Positions 11,060-20,900 of a DNA stretch of 64,000 nucleotides are shown here, one piece after another. The notes beneath the pieces were generated by a model. It saw only the letters and a list, made by a program, of their open reading frames with translations. It had not been told where the DNA came from and searched no databases. The number at the start of each line of letters is the position of its first letter. The stretch's first letter is position 1. A program made the translations under genes and the position numbers. Source of the stretch: Gnetum montanum (lineage: Eukaryota > Streptophyta > Gnetopsida > Gnetales > Gnetaceae); NCBI GenBank assembly GCA_015680685.1, contig MNCI01020827.1, positions 278,338 to 342,337 of the forward strand, in the 5' to 3' direction.

Positions 11060-11840
11060 AAGCTGATTCCCTCGCTGGATGGTTAGTGTGTGCGTAAGCA
11101 GGTGCTTCATTCTCAGAGGTTATGACCTCTGAGCCCTGATCCATGTCTATGTTATTAATTACTTGCGCTGCTACCTCGTCACCATGGATCACCACCTCCC
11201 TACTTGCGTATGGTAGGTGGATTTCCTAGTGAATGGGCGAAGAGACAGCCCTAAGTTGTGCTAACCATGATCTCCCCAAGATCAGGTTAAACCTGGGCAT
11301 CTCCTCAACCACGATGAATGTTGCGTTCATGGGGAATTGATTTTCTACCACGAAGTCTATGTGGACTGTGCCCTTCACCACGACCTGCATCCCATTAAAC
11401 GACCTTAGGCATGACATCATTGTGGGTTTGATCTGGTCAACTAAGCCCAACTTGTCCACAATAGGGAACGGAATGACATTCGTGGCAGCCTCATCATCAA
11501 TGTGTACCCTTTGGATTAGGTGTTGGCCGACCCGAATTGTGATGAATAGGGGTGCTGTAGTCACCTGACCCCTTTCGGGATCTTCCCTAATGGAGTTGTC
11601 GCTGAAAGTCAGTTGAGATGGTTCTGGCTCTGTAGGGGCGGAGGGGAGCATAACTGAGTGGATTGCTTCCTCTTCTGCTAGCATGTCTTCGTTGATTGGA
11701 ATCGTTGTCAACATGCGGATCAGAGCCTCACGGTGTGGGATAGATTTTATGATTAGATCATACAAGCTCAATGTAGTGTTTTTTTATTTTAGAGCTTACT
11801 TGACTTGAGTGAGGGCATCCAAGAGGTCTTGGCCATCCCT
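11060..11840 (-). pseudogene. Retropepsin (protease) domain of B1
   Basis: The aspartic protease of a Ty3/gypsy polyprotein, which would cut gag and pol. The open frame 11771-11226 shows the flap and body order of the family: TAPLFITIRVGQ, the active-site region IDDEAATNVIP (about 11480-11500), and the C-terminal ILGRSWLAQLR. The active site reads D-D-E where B3 has D-D-G, so the glycine is lost. A frameshift near 11835 separates it from gag. After the domain comes a short tail (EIHLPY, VVIHGDEV) also present in B2 and B3; then coding stops. No reverse transcriptase follows. Confidence 0.8.
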
Positions 11841-14731
11841 TGTTTAATGCTTTCTTCCTCTTCTATTCGTCCCAGGAGATGAATTTCCCAAGGAGGGACG
11901 ACTTCGGATCTGGATTCAGACCCTTTTTGACAGGGTGGTGCAGACTGTGCGATTATAGCAACGTCCCTCTTCGGTGATGAGGGCATAGATGTGGGGGATG
12001 AAGACGTAGGCTTGGGAATGCCAGGGACGGTACTTCCTCTCGACATCTCACCTGCAAAACACACTTCTCATTTTTTAGGACGAGAAGGCTGTTTAGCTGT
12101 CTGGTGCAGGGCAGGGGCTGTCGAAGGGGTCGGCCCCTTGATGATGAAAGGGGATAACGGTGTTAACGGGTGGGGTGGTGTGGTTTTGCTAACAGGTGGT
12201 GCGGGGATGGATGCCCAGGGAGGAGCTCTCAGGACAAATCGCTGTTGCGAGCTTTGACCAACCGCTGGTGGTGCTGGTGCGCTACGTTGAGGCATGTGGA
12301 CCACGAACGGTTGTTGGGGTGGTGTAGAATCACTGTCAACGATGATGGTGTTGATAACATAACCAGCGTTGTTGGTGTTAAGGGGGTTTGTGTAGACATC
12401 CTGAGATTGATTCTCAGGGTGTACTGGGTTGCTTTCATCCAACATCAGTTTCCCTTGGTCAATCATCCTTTAGATGTCATCCTTCAATGCCAGATAGTAA
12501 TCTGTGTTGAGACCACATTATTGGTGGTAGTCACAAAACCTGTCTAGCCTAAAACCCTTAGGAACTGGGGGCTCGTTGGGAAGGGCCAAAGAGGGGTTCC
12601 TAAGGAGCTTGCAGTAGCGCTGATGTCTCTTGATTCCTTCTTCCGACATTTGCTTATGTTGGATGTGCCCCGCTGCTAATAGTTGCTTTAGAAGTTCTGA
12701 AGGCTTGAGAGGCAGTGAGGTGTACTTTGAGCGATCTTTATGCTCAAAGTTTAGTTTTGGTTATGCAGATCTCTCAGGTGCGGGTATTGGAGGTTGCAGC
12801 GCATTACCCTACTTGGGCATGGGGTTAGCTATGGGTACAACTAGTTTCTTTTTGTTCTTATTACCATTGTTACTAGGTTTGGGCTTGGCCTCGATTGCCA
12901 TAGTGGCCATTGTGGTTGTTCGGGCCTTACCCTTGTCCTTCTTTGTGAAAGTGTTTTTGTAGGCAATGTGGGCCGGATCTTTGCTTGCCTCGACCGCGTC
13001 TTGTATACTCTTGGTCTGAGCGAAGGCTTGACTAAGAGTGCGAGAGGCGAGGTAATACAGTTTAGACTTGATGAAGTCATTTACTGCAACTTTAAAGGCG
13101 GCCAGCAAGTGGGCCTCCGCGATGGGCTCGTGGATTTTGTTAAGGGTTGCGCTACAATGATGGATGAACTTCTAGACTGGTTCTAGAGGATCCTGCTTCA
13201 CGCTCATCAACTGATCCAGCGTGGTCGCCGCCTTCAAGTTATACTTGAAGCGCGTCACGAACTGGGTCAAAAGCTCCTCTAGAGTTGAAATGGATGAGCG
13301 TGGCAGCGCGCGGTACCAATCCAAGGATTTCCCGGCTAGGGACATAGCGAAGATATGAATAATCATGTGTGGCCATTGTTGCAACAGAAGGGATTCAGAC
13401 CTAAAGGTAACAAGATGTGTGTTGGGATCTCCCTCACCATTGTACTTCGTGAAGTGGGGGAGGGACATCCCTGGGGGTAATGTTAGCACGGGGATTGCAA
13501 GGTTGATAGGGGCATCCTAGTAAAAGTCCATGACTTGTACCATGTTAGACCCAACAGCTTTGAGGAATTTTATTTTCTTCGTAAGGGTTTGGATGAGCTG
13601 GAATGCTTGATCCAAACCCTACGACATTGTGGACGATTGGGGAATTGCCGAGGCAGCTCCGATCTGTGGAATGGCAGTGATGGCGGTGTGACCCATCGAT
13701 GGTACCATTGGGATAGCCCCCGCGAGCAGTGCTGTTTATGCTGTCCACCACCTGGTAGGTGGTGCTATTGGAGCAGTAGCTGTGGGTTGGGCTATTGGAT
13801 AGACCGCTTGTGTCGCTGATGGAATAGACCATAGCCCCGTGTTGGGTTGTACCGTATACGGGGTTTGGTAGGTCTGAGGGTGAACATAATGAGACATCTG
13901 TGTTAGTTGTGGAATAGGCGAAGAAGTGAATGGGTTCCACCATGTGGATGGGCTTGGGCCCGTCGCGGTTGGTGGGACTGACGTGAACGTAGGGATGGAA
14001 ATGGAAGTTGCGTACGATTGTAAAGTAGGTACAATGTGAACATGCGGTAAGGTAGCCGTGATTGGTGTGTGATGTGCTACAGGAATGGACTGATGAAAAA
14101 TTTGCAGAGGCATAGTTACTGCAAATGAAACAGGGGAATAAGGGTGTTGATATGCAGGGAAGGTGACATGGCTACCCATAGCAGGTGTAGTTGTAGGCTG
14201 CGGGAGTGTAGGCGTGATCACAAAGGGAGCGGTGATAGACAACGGGTTGGCCCAGAAGGACTAGGTAGGAGGGACCGTGATGGGGTTGGTTTGACCTCCG
14301 CCGTCAGATTGGGAATCGAGTTCCTCTTGTCCATCCTGGAAGGTCTCGTCATGGTTAGATGCTGTGTCCTACTGCTCCCTAAGTCTAGCCAACTGGATTA
14401 GCTAGTCTAGAAGCCATTGATTTGTCCATGTCAAAGGTATGGAAGCACCAGGAGTGGGAAGAAACTCTCTCCTATCGCAATAAGCGAACTTGAAGCTACG
14501 CTTGTCTTTGAATTCATGCACATCCAAAGGCAGGTTTGCCTACACCTTTACATAGAGGAAGTTATACCACTCATGTTGCTAGGCCAAGCCCTCAGGTCCT
14601 TGGTTTTGGATCCTGAGGGATCGATGTGTTTCTAGAATCGAGTTAAGCAGTTGTTCGGCACCTGTGATGCCTTGAACCGTGATGGGAACTTCAACGTTGA
14701 AGGTGTTAGCAACGGTGGTTGTGGAAGTCAT
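11841..14731 (-). pseudogene. gag of B1 (Ty3/gypsy, Tat-like)
   Basis: The gag polyprotein, which would form the particle. From the start (MTSTTTVANTF, 14731) it has an N-terminal block, a long Pro/Thr/Ser-rich part (about 14240-13740), and the Retrotrans_gag core (about 13490-13170) with PHFTKYNGEGDPNTHL, GKSLDWYRALP and FVTRFKYN. A Lys-rich basic stretch follows (about 12960-12850), then a decayed zinc knuckle (FCDYHQ-CGLNTD, near 12500) and another Pro-rich tail. At least eight in-frame stops and a frameshift before protease make it non-functional. It is collinear with gag of B2 and B3. Its N-terminus is duplicated around the N at 14794 by an assembly fault. Confidence 0.85.
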
Positions 14732-15016
14732 TGTTACTAAGCTAAACAATTTTGCAAACGTGAAAAGGAAGGAAATCAGAGAAGAATCAAAAANCATGTT
14801 GCTAGGCCAAGCCCTCAGGTCCTTGGTTTTGGATCCTGAGGGATCGATGTGTTTCTAGAATCGAGTTAAGCAGTTGTTCGGCACCTGTGATGCCTTGAAC
14901 CGTGATGGGAACTTCAACGTTGAAGGTGTTAGCAACGGTGGTTGTGGAAGTCATTGTTACTAAGCTAAAAAATTTTGCAAACGTGAAAAGGAAGGAAATC
15001 AGAGAAGAATCAAAAA
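14572..15016. repeat. Near-identical 222-bp direct repeat flanking an N (probable assembly overlap)
   Basis: 14572-14793 and 14795-15016 agree at all but one base (AAACAATTTT against AAAAAATTTT) and meet at a single N. The left copy runs on into gag and the right copy into the leader, as expected of two contig ends that overlap but were not merged. Confidence 0.85.
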
Positions 15017-15345
15017 GGCTTTATGTCTTATTGGGTTCCAAAGGAACCGTCGGAGTGACCGCTCTATACCACGTGATGCGTAAACAACTGTAGAAGGGTG
15101 TCACGTTTACGCTAGTGTGCGATAGGGTATAGAACGCGTGCAAGACTACCATAAAGTAAAAAAGCAAATAAGTCAATTAGTGATCGGAGGCTTTATGTCC
15201 TGCAGGGTTCTCGGGGAACCATTAAGGCGACTGATTTGCACTGCACGATGCGTAAACAACCACAAATGGGTGGCAAGTTTATGCTAATGCATATTGGGGT
15301 GCAGAACACTTACAGGACTACCGTGAAACATGGAAAGGACACTAT
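15017..15345 (-). repeat. B1 leader with a two-unit 165-bp tandem repeat
   Basis: 15014-15160 and 15188-15340 are diverged copies: both start AGGCTTTATGTC and share GGTTC, GATGCGTAAACAAC, GTTTA-GCTA and GACTACC. The region lies between the 5' LTR and the gag start. No open frame is conserved. Confidence 0.75.
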
Positions 15346-15351
15346 AAGGCC

Positions 15352-15371
15352 CTACTTCTAGCATCAAAAAA
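15352..15371 (-). other. Candidate B1 primer-binding site
   Basis: In element sense the bases after the 5' LTR read GTTTTTGATGCTAGAAG. B2 has ATTTTTGATGCCAAAAG at the same place, so the site is conserved, but I cannot assign it to a tRNA by eye. Confidence 0.4.
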
Positions 15372-15372
15372 C

Positions 15373-15978
15373 TGTAGCAACCGAAAACGTCGGTGGCTGG
15401 AAAACACCGACGGGTCGTCGGCCACAGCAGTCTTAACCCCGGATCTGTGTGAGGGTCGTGTTGGATATAAAATGAAAACATGGTGCCCTGAATGGTCTGG
15501 TCGATCAGATAGGGACTTAGTTAGTGTTAATATAACCTTTTGTAAATGGATAATTTGAAAACGAGACCTCTAGCATAAAATGAAAACTTTAAATGTAAGA
15601 GGGGTAGAAATCAATGTAAAAATGCAATGATATGAAAGAAAGCAAAGTAGAATGCAGTTAGAAAAATGCACCACTTCAAGATTATGACTTCAATCTATCA
15701 AGGTAGATACAATTGGTTGCACGACGCTGGGAGATGCAGAGATCCCAAAGGTGACCAAGACGTGTAGAGCAAGATGGTTGTGTGCTTGAACGTGGATTCA
15801 GGAGTTAACAATGTGGAATGCTACCAAGGTGGTAGAAAAGAGCAGAGCAAAATGCCAACTGAGAGTGCTAACTGTTTACAATGTCAAACAGAAATCTTAC
15901 AATGCTCAAGGTTATAGTGCTAAATTTTTTGCTTGTTAGCCAACAAAATTGCCAACCGACCAAATTGCCAAAAAACAT
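15373..15978 (-). repeat. B1 5' LTR, truncated in U3
   Basis: It starts TGTAGCAACC on the plus strand and follows the left LTR (6006-6615) closely until CCAAAAAAC at 15978, where the match stops and element B3 sequence begins. U3 and the outer end are lost. Confidence 0.85.
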
Positions 15979-18900
15979 GGATACTAGTAGATGTCATAAG
16001 TTCATGTTACCTTTAAGAGATCTAGATGATGCCAAAGTACATTCAGTATAATACTGACAATACTCTGATGGTGGCACATAGAGCCCACACATTGTTCTAG
16101 AACCCACCTGGCACCATGTGTTGTCTACAAGGGTAAACATGGTTATTGTAATGTTTTTATGGTTTTGGCTTAATTACCTTACGTAACTTCATTATTTTAA
16201 CTTCTTGTAGGTACAAGGTCAATAATTAAGGCTTCATCATTAATGATCAAATCCTGGTAGTGGCTCAAACTACTTTAGACAAATTCACCAAGAGTTGTCA
16301 AATTAGAGCTACTATGTAGCAACAATTAAGAGGGAACTTTGATGAATATGCCACCATGTTTAACCTTGTACACAAGAATTGCAAGGATGATGAGATAATG
16401 TAGAGTTGGTGGGTAGATGGTGATAAAATGAATTGGACCCTTGTAGTTAGAACTTCCATGCCATAGAAGAAAAGTAAAGGTGAACATGTAGTTTATAGTA
16501 TTTTATGGCTTTAAGTGTTTTGCTAATTTTCTTGGTTGTTAAATTATTCATATGGATGCAAACCTTTGATTATTGCTTTGCAAGACCTTCCACCTTAGCT
16601 GATGTCACTATACCACAATCATGTTCACATCATGAAGATACCCTCATCTTGAAGTTTGATGATGTGACATCAGCACATGAGTGGCTAAAGGGACAGGCAC
16701 CTGGATACGTTCAAGCAAACACCCAGTGTGCAGGTTTTCTTGATGTATTTATGACATCTATTCTTTTAATTCCTACTACAAATATGTTCCATTTTATTGA
16801 CTCCTTTGATAAGGAGGTTGATCGCTTTAGCACCATCATCTAAGATATTAAGGTAAGCATTGACATAGATGCTAGCCTATTTCATGACTTATTTGTTGTT
16901 CCTACTAATGGGGAAAAATTTTCCCCTAGGATAGTGAGGGAACTGGGCCATCATGAGGAGGTTCTAGAGTGGCTTGGTGCTAGCATGGGCCACTCTAAAA
17001 TTTTGATGGATAGCTTTACGAACCTTGATGCAAAGGAATCATATCTTTTATTTAGGTCTCTTGCGTTCCCCAAACTATTATCACAAAAGAAGGTAATCAA
17101 CCTAGCACAAAGATGGAACTTTAAGAAGGTCTTAATGGAGGACATTAAATTTGATTGTGCTACTACTTTGGCTACTATGCTTCGAGAGGAGATCTTTAGA
17201 CTTCATGTTGACACCTCTACGATAATCCATATGCACTTGGCATTTTTCATAGGTTATCTAACAAGGTTTGCAAAGTTTTTGGTGGTGTATAGGAATAGGC
17301 AATGGGTTTCCCAAGACCCAAGCCAACTTTCTATGCCTTGGATAAAACACATTTATCCAATAGTGTAAACAAAAAACCCACTAGATGGGATGGATGAAAC
17401 ATTATCCATCACCACTAAGAATCTTGATGTTAGGTAGCATGAGTCTTTGAATAGTACTGATGATGATGAGCCCCTCTTGTTTCCTACTAGTGTTTAGGAT
17501 GGTAGACAATAGTGCATGAAGGTCAAAGAGGCAACTAGAGAGAAACTTAAGAGGGATATGGAGGAGGCACCCCTAACATTAGATTAGCCTACCACAAAGA
17601 AGCTTAAGTTTAAGCTTAAGCCATCACAACAAGCAGTTGTAGGTATGTTTTGTTTAACTTTGGCTATTTCATATTTTAAATGTTTTTGGCTACTTTATGA
17701 TCTTATGTGTTGATTGGTTTTCTATGTGCTATGCTTGTAGATAAGTGTCAAGTTATAGTAGGCCAAGCTACTACAGAGGTAGAACAAAGGCATGAAGAGG
17801 ATGCACTCCTAAAGAAACCTATGGTTGAAGAACCTGCCAATGCTGGTGTAGATGATCTAGATGCCTTGTTTGATGACATGGTACTAGGTACCTCTCCCAT
17901 CATTATCCTAGAGGAGGAGGAGGAGGAGGAGCTAGGTATGCTTATGCCTCAATATTTTCATTACATTTCATTGGTTATCTTTGGTTGTCATTCTAACCTT
18001 TCGATGATCATTATGCTTACTATAGTTCTTGAGCTACCAGTGCAAGCTCCCATCCCTAAGTTTCATGCAAAACCTTGGGTAGAGGCTCTAGACAAAGTGG
18101 AAAATCTATGTGGGATGGCTAAGGACATCATCAATCGATTGCATCAGGTCACACATGAGATAGGTAAGGATTTTGCTTTATGTGCTTTGTTCATAGGCTT
18201 TCTTTGCATTATGGCTATTTAAGCTTGTGTTCTATGGTTGTATTTTATATTTATGTAGTACTATTCATGGAGTTGGATCGCAACAAAGATATGGAGGTAG
18301 ACTCCTTGTCTAGACTTCCCTTTAGCATTTCTAGTACGCCCATGAAGCTATACAACACTACCACTGATTTAGCAATGTTATGCATAAAAGCTTCATGGAA
18401 GTTAGAGAGGTCAAATGAATCCCTATGGAAGGAAGTTATGGATTTGAGGGAAAAGACTCAAAGGTAGGAGAATACAATTAGGGATCTTTAAGACCATAGA
18501 GCCTTTGTGGAAGCCTAAGTGGCTAACTTAGGGGAGTTATGCATTAAGGATATGACATGGGCCCACTACTGGCGTGTCGTTTAGGAAAAAGTTGTAGTCC
18601 TACGGGAGATGGAAGAGCAACATATGCAGATGGACCTCATCTTCCGAAAGGTTGAGGACTAGAAGGATCACTATGCTTAGGTTTTGGAGTGGGGCAAGAC
18701 ACAAAAGGCTCATAAACATTAGTATAAGGCCAATCATGGGGCCTAACTAAAGTGGCTTAAGGAAGAGTTGGTTGAATGACACAAGAGAGAGCTATTCATT
18801 CAAGGGATCTAGGAAGAGAGTTCTTATCAACTTTTTGAAAGTACTCTCAAGGTGGAGCAATACCCTACTCTTCAAAACACTAGAGTTGTAGGTGAGACCT

Positions 18901-19257
18901 CTACAACTGTTGCTACTCATGAGCCTTCTACTTGGACTCCTATAGATAGATCCAAAATTCTTTCTAAAGTTGGTCTTGGGGTTGTTGACTGGGTCAACAT
19001 GATGGAGGACCAAATCCTCCATCATTTGAAGGAAGGCCTTCCCCATCTACACCTGGAAGTAATGGAGTCAGACTCTCTGCAGGTTTGATATATTTTATGT
19101 TTTAGTTTTTGTTTTAAGTTATGATTTTGGATATGGGTTACTAACTGGCTATGTGTTGCTGCATTTCAGGCCTCAAGAGAAATTAGTGGCCCTAGCAGTG
19201 AGGGTGGGAATGACCCACCACTTCGTCCTCTAGATGTCATTCAACATCCTCCTTCAG
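15979..19257 (+). pseudogene. Multi-exon MATH plus coiled-coil gene, antisense in B3
   Basis: A spliced plus-strand gene, now broken, opposite to gag. The first pieces look like the end of a MATH (TRAF-like) domain: HKFMLPLRDLDD (about 15996-16030), then GFIINDQILVVAQ after an intron ending at 16209. MATH domains usually end GFLVNDTxIVEAEV. Further exons are about 16582-16852, 16930-17642 (with LAQRWNFKKVLMEDIKFD), 17741-17935 (ending in an E-rich run), 18026-18163, 18259-19082 and 19170-19257. Introns with good GT-AG ends include 17643-17740, 17936-18025, 18164-18258 and 19083-19169. The 18259-19082 exon reads as a long helical coiled coil (KASWKLERSNESLWKEVMDL). There are many in-frame stops, mostly TAG in place of CAG. 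The N-terminus is cut at 15979. Its 3' part recurs in B1. MATH proteins usually bind partners; its role here is unknown. Confidence 0.55.
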
Positions 19258-19629
19258 GTTAGCTTGTTGGTCATTGGTTTTTGTCTTTATGTTGATGGCT
19301 ATGGTTAGTCAGAACTTTGTTATGGATGGTTATTCTTTGGAATCATTGCTACACATTGTGGTTATGGCTATATGTCATGGACATTTTAATTTTAAATTTG
19401 AATATTGATTTTATTTTGGCTATATGCATTTATAGTAGTAAATGTTGTAAACATTGAAAATGGCTATGTTGACACTTTTGGTTATAAAATCAAATGGTTA
19501 ATCAATGTAATAATAGGCCAAGTAATGAGAGACATGGTAATAAAAGGAGTATTTACTAGTTTTATGCCATCATAGGAATAGGTTATATTGTGTGATTGTG
19601 GCTACATTTCTAGTTTAATGTCTTAGCAA
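19258..19629. other. Spacer after the antisense gene
   Basis: AT-rich, with repeated TGGCTATG words. A last exon may lie here, since a donor-like CAG/GTTAGC stands at 19258, but I cannot place it. Confidence 0.4.
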
Positions 19630-19790
19630 ATGATAATGCCAGCTTAAGGTCATAGTGGATCATAGTGCTAGTTTTAGGCATTAGCGGGCCATAGTGTCAA
19701 TTTTAGATCATAGCGGGCCATAGTGCTAATTTCAGGTCTTAGTGGACCATAGTGCTAGTTTTAGGCCTTAGTGGGCCAGGTCTAAAAGAG
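19630..19790 (-). repeat. B3 tandem array 1 (5 units of about 32 bp)
   Basis: Units of the type TAGTTTTAGGCCTTAGTGGG followed by CCATAGTGC, the same family as arrays in B1 and B2 and in the same place, just 3' of the protease tail. Confidence 0.8.
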
Positions 19791-19937
19791 ACACTTTGTT
19801 TTAATGTTTAAAAAATAAGTAAAAATAAAGAAAGGTTATAACAAATAAGTAACAATGTAAATAAATTTAGGCTACATGGATAGGTTACATGCATAAAATA
19901 ACAAAGATATAATATGGCTATTTGGCTATCATTGCAT

Positions 19938-20900
19938 CTAGTGATAGAAGCATGGGAAGGTTAAGGTAAACTTCACTTGGTGTAAACACTTCCTAATCTT
20001 TGTAAGATTAGTAAGTGAGTAAGGTCTACTTTGCACAAGCTTGTATTCGCCAATCCTTTCTCTTACAATGTTAAAAGGGAATTCATCCCATAATGTATCC
20101 CATTTCCTATCATTGTCATCATTGGCTATCTTGGATTTTTGCTCTTCATGGCTAGGAGCTTCTTGTTGAATCTCCACTTTAAATCCCTATTCTATGTCCA
20201 CGTTGTTGATAGCTAGGGGAGCCATGTTGTCACCATGAATGATCATTTCACCTTCCTCATAAGGAAGGTCAATTTCTTGATGGATGAATGAGGAGACAGC
20301 TCATAATTAAGCCAACTAAGGTCTTACCAAGATCAGGTTGAAACTTGGTGTCTCTTCCACCATCAAGAATTTTGGAATTGTAGAGAATTTTTCTCTAGCT
20401 ACAAAATCCAAGGAGATAAATCCCTTGATAGAAACTCTTGATTCATTGAAGGACTTAAGAGCTATGGTGGTTGTAGATTGTACTTGCTCAATTAATCCTA
20501 AGCATTCAACAATGGTGCATGGAATGATGTTGGTTGTAGCTCCATCATCAATATGCATCCAATGTATTTTAAATTGTCCTATGCATATGGTTATGAATAA
20601 AGGGGTTGTCATCACTTCATCTTTCTAAGGACTAACCTTAATTTTGCTATTGCAAAATGTCAAGGCTATTGATTTCTCCTCCCTTGGTGATGGAGGAATC
20701 ATCACTGCATGGATGGCTTCCTCATTAGCAGGAATATCCTCACTAATAGGTATGGAGATCAACATTTTGACTAGTACCTCAAGATGTGTGATGGAAGACA
20801 TGATTAAGTTAAATAAGCTTAAAGTTTTATTTTTTTGCTTGAGGGACTACCTGACTTGGTCCATTACATAGAGGAAGCTTTTGTCATTGACTATGGGTTT
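19938..20900 (-). pseudogene. Retropepsin and conserved tail of B3
   Basis: Protease of the gag-protease polyprotein. Upstream linker LSLFNLIMSSITHLEVLV (about 20830-20780) matches LSLYDLIIKS of B1. The domain shows TTPLFITICIGQ, the active site IDDGATTNIIP (about 20530-20550) and FNLIL near 20330; the usual G-R-x-W-L has decayed to VRP and a stop. After a gap comes the tail 20177-19938 with TLWDEFPFNIV, IGEYKLVQSRPYSL and IRKCLHQVK, closely like TLWIESPFNIV in B2. Coding then stops before the repeat array. The D-D-G active site replaces the textbook D-T/S-G, as it does in several plant Ty3/gypsy lineages. Several stops make it inactive. Confidence 0.75.

Larger units (their letters stand above)
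6006..15978 (-). mobile_element. Element B1: Tat-like Ty3/gypsy LTR retrotransposon without reverse transcriptase
   Basis: Read from right to left: truncated 5' LTR (15373-15978), leader, gag, protease, a 30-bp repeat array, a piece of an antisense gene, the integrase C-terminus, a second repeat array, an untranslated region, a polypurine tract and the 3' LTR (6006-7664). No reverse transcriptase or RNase H is found between protease and integrase. The element is dead: the frames hold many stops. Its right end is cut at 15978, where element B3 begins, so no target duplication can be read. Integrase and gag style point to the Tat side of Ty3/gypsy. Confidence 0.85.

Noticed and set aside
11359-12547. 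Plus-strand open frames opposite to gag and protease of B1
   Set aside because: Shadows of the minus-strand coding sequence; no motif, and the copies B2 and B3 do not preserve them.
13535-13943. Open frames on both strands in the Pro-rich part of gag
   Set aside because: Composition of the Pro/Thr/Ser-rich gag stretch opens other frames; only the 14242-13736 frame fits gag.
16505-17368. Independent small host genes in the B3 region
   Set aside because: They are exons of one spliced antisense gene, part of which recurs in B1.
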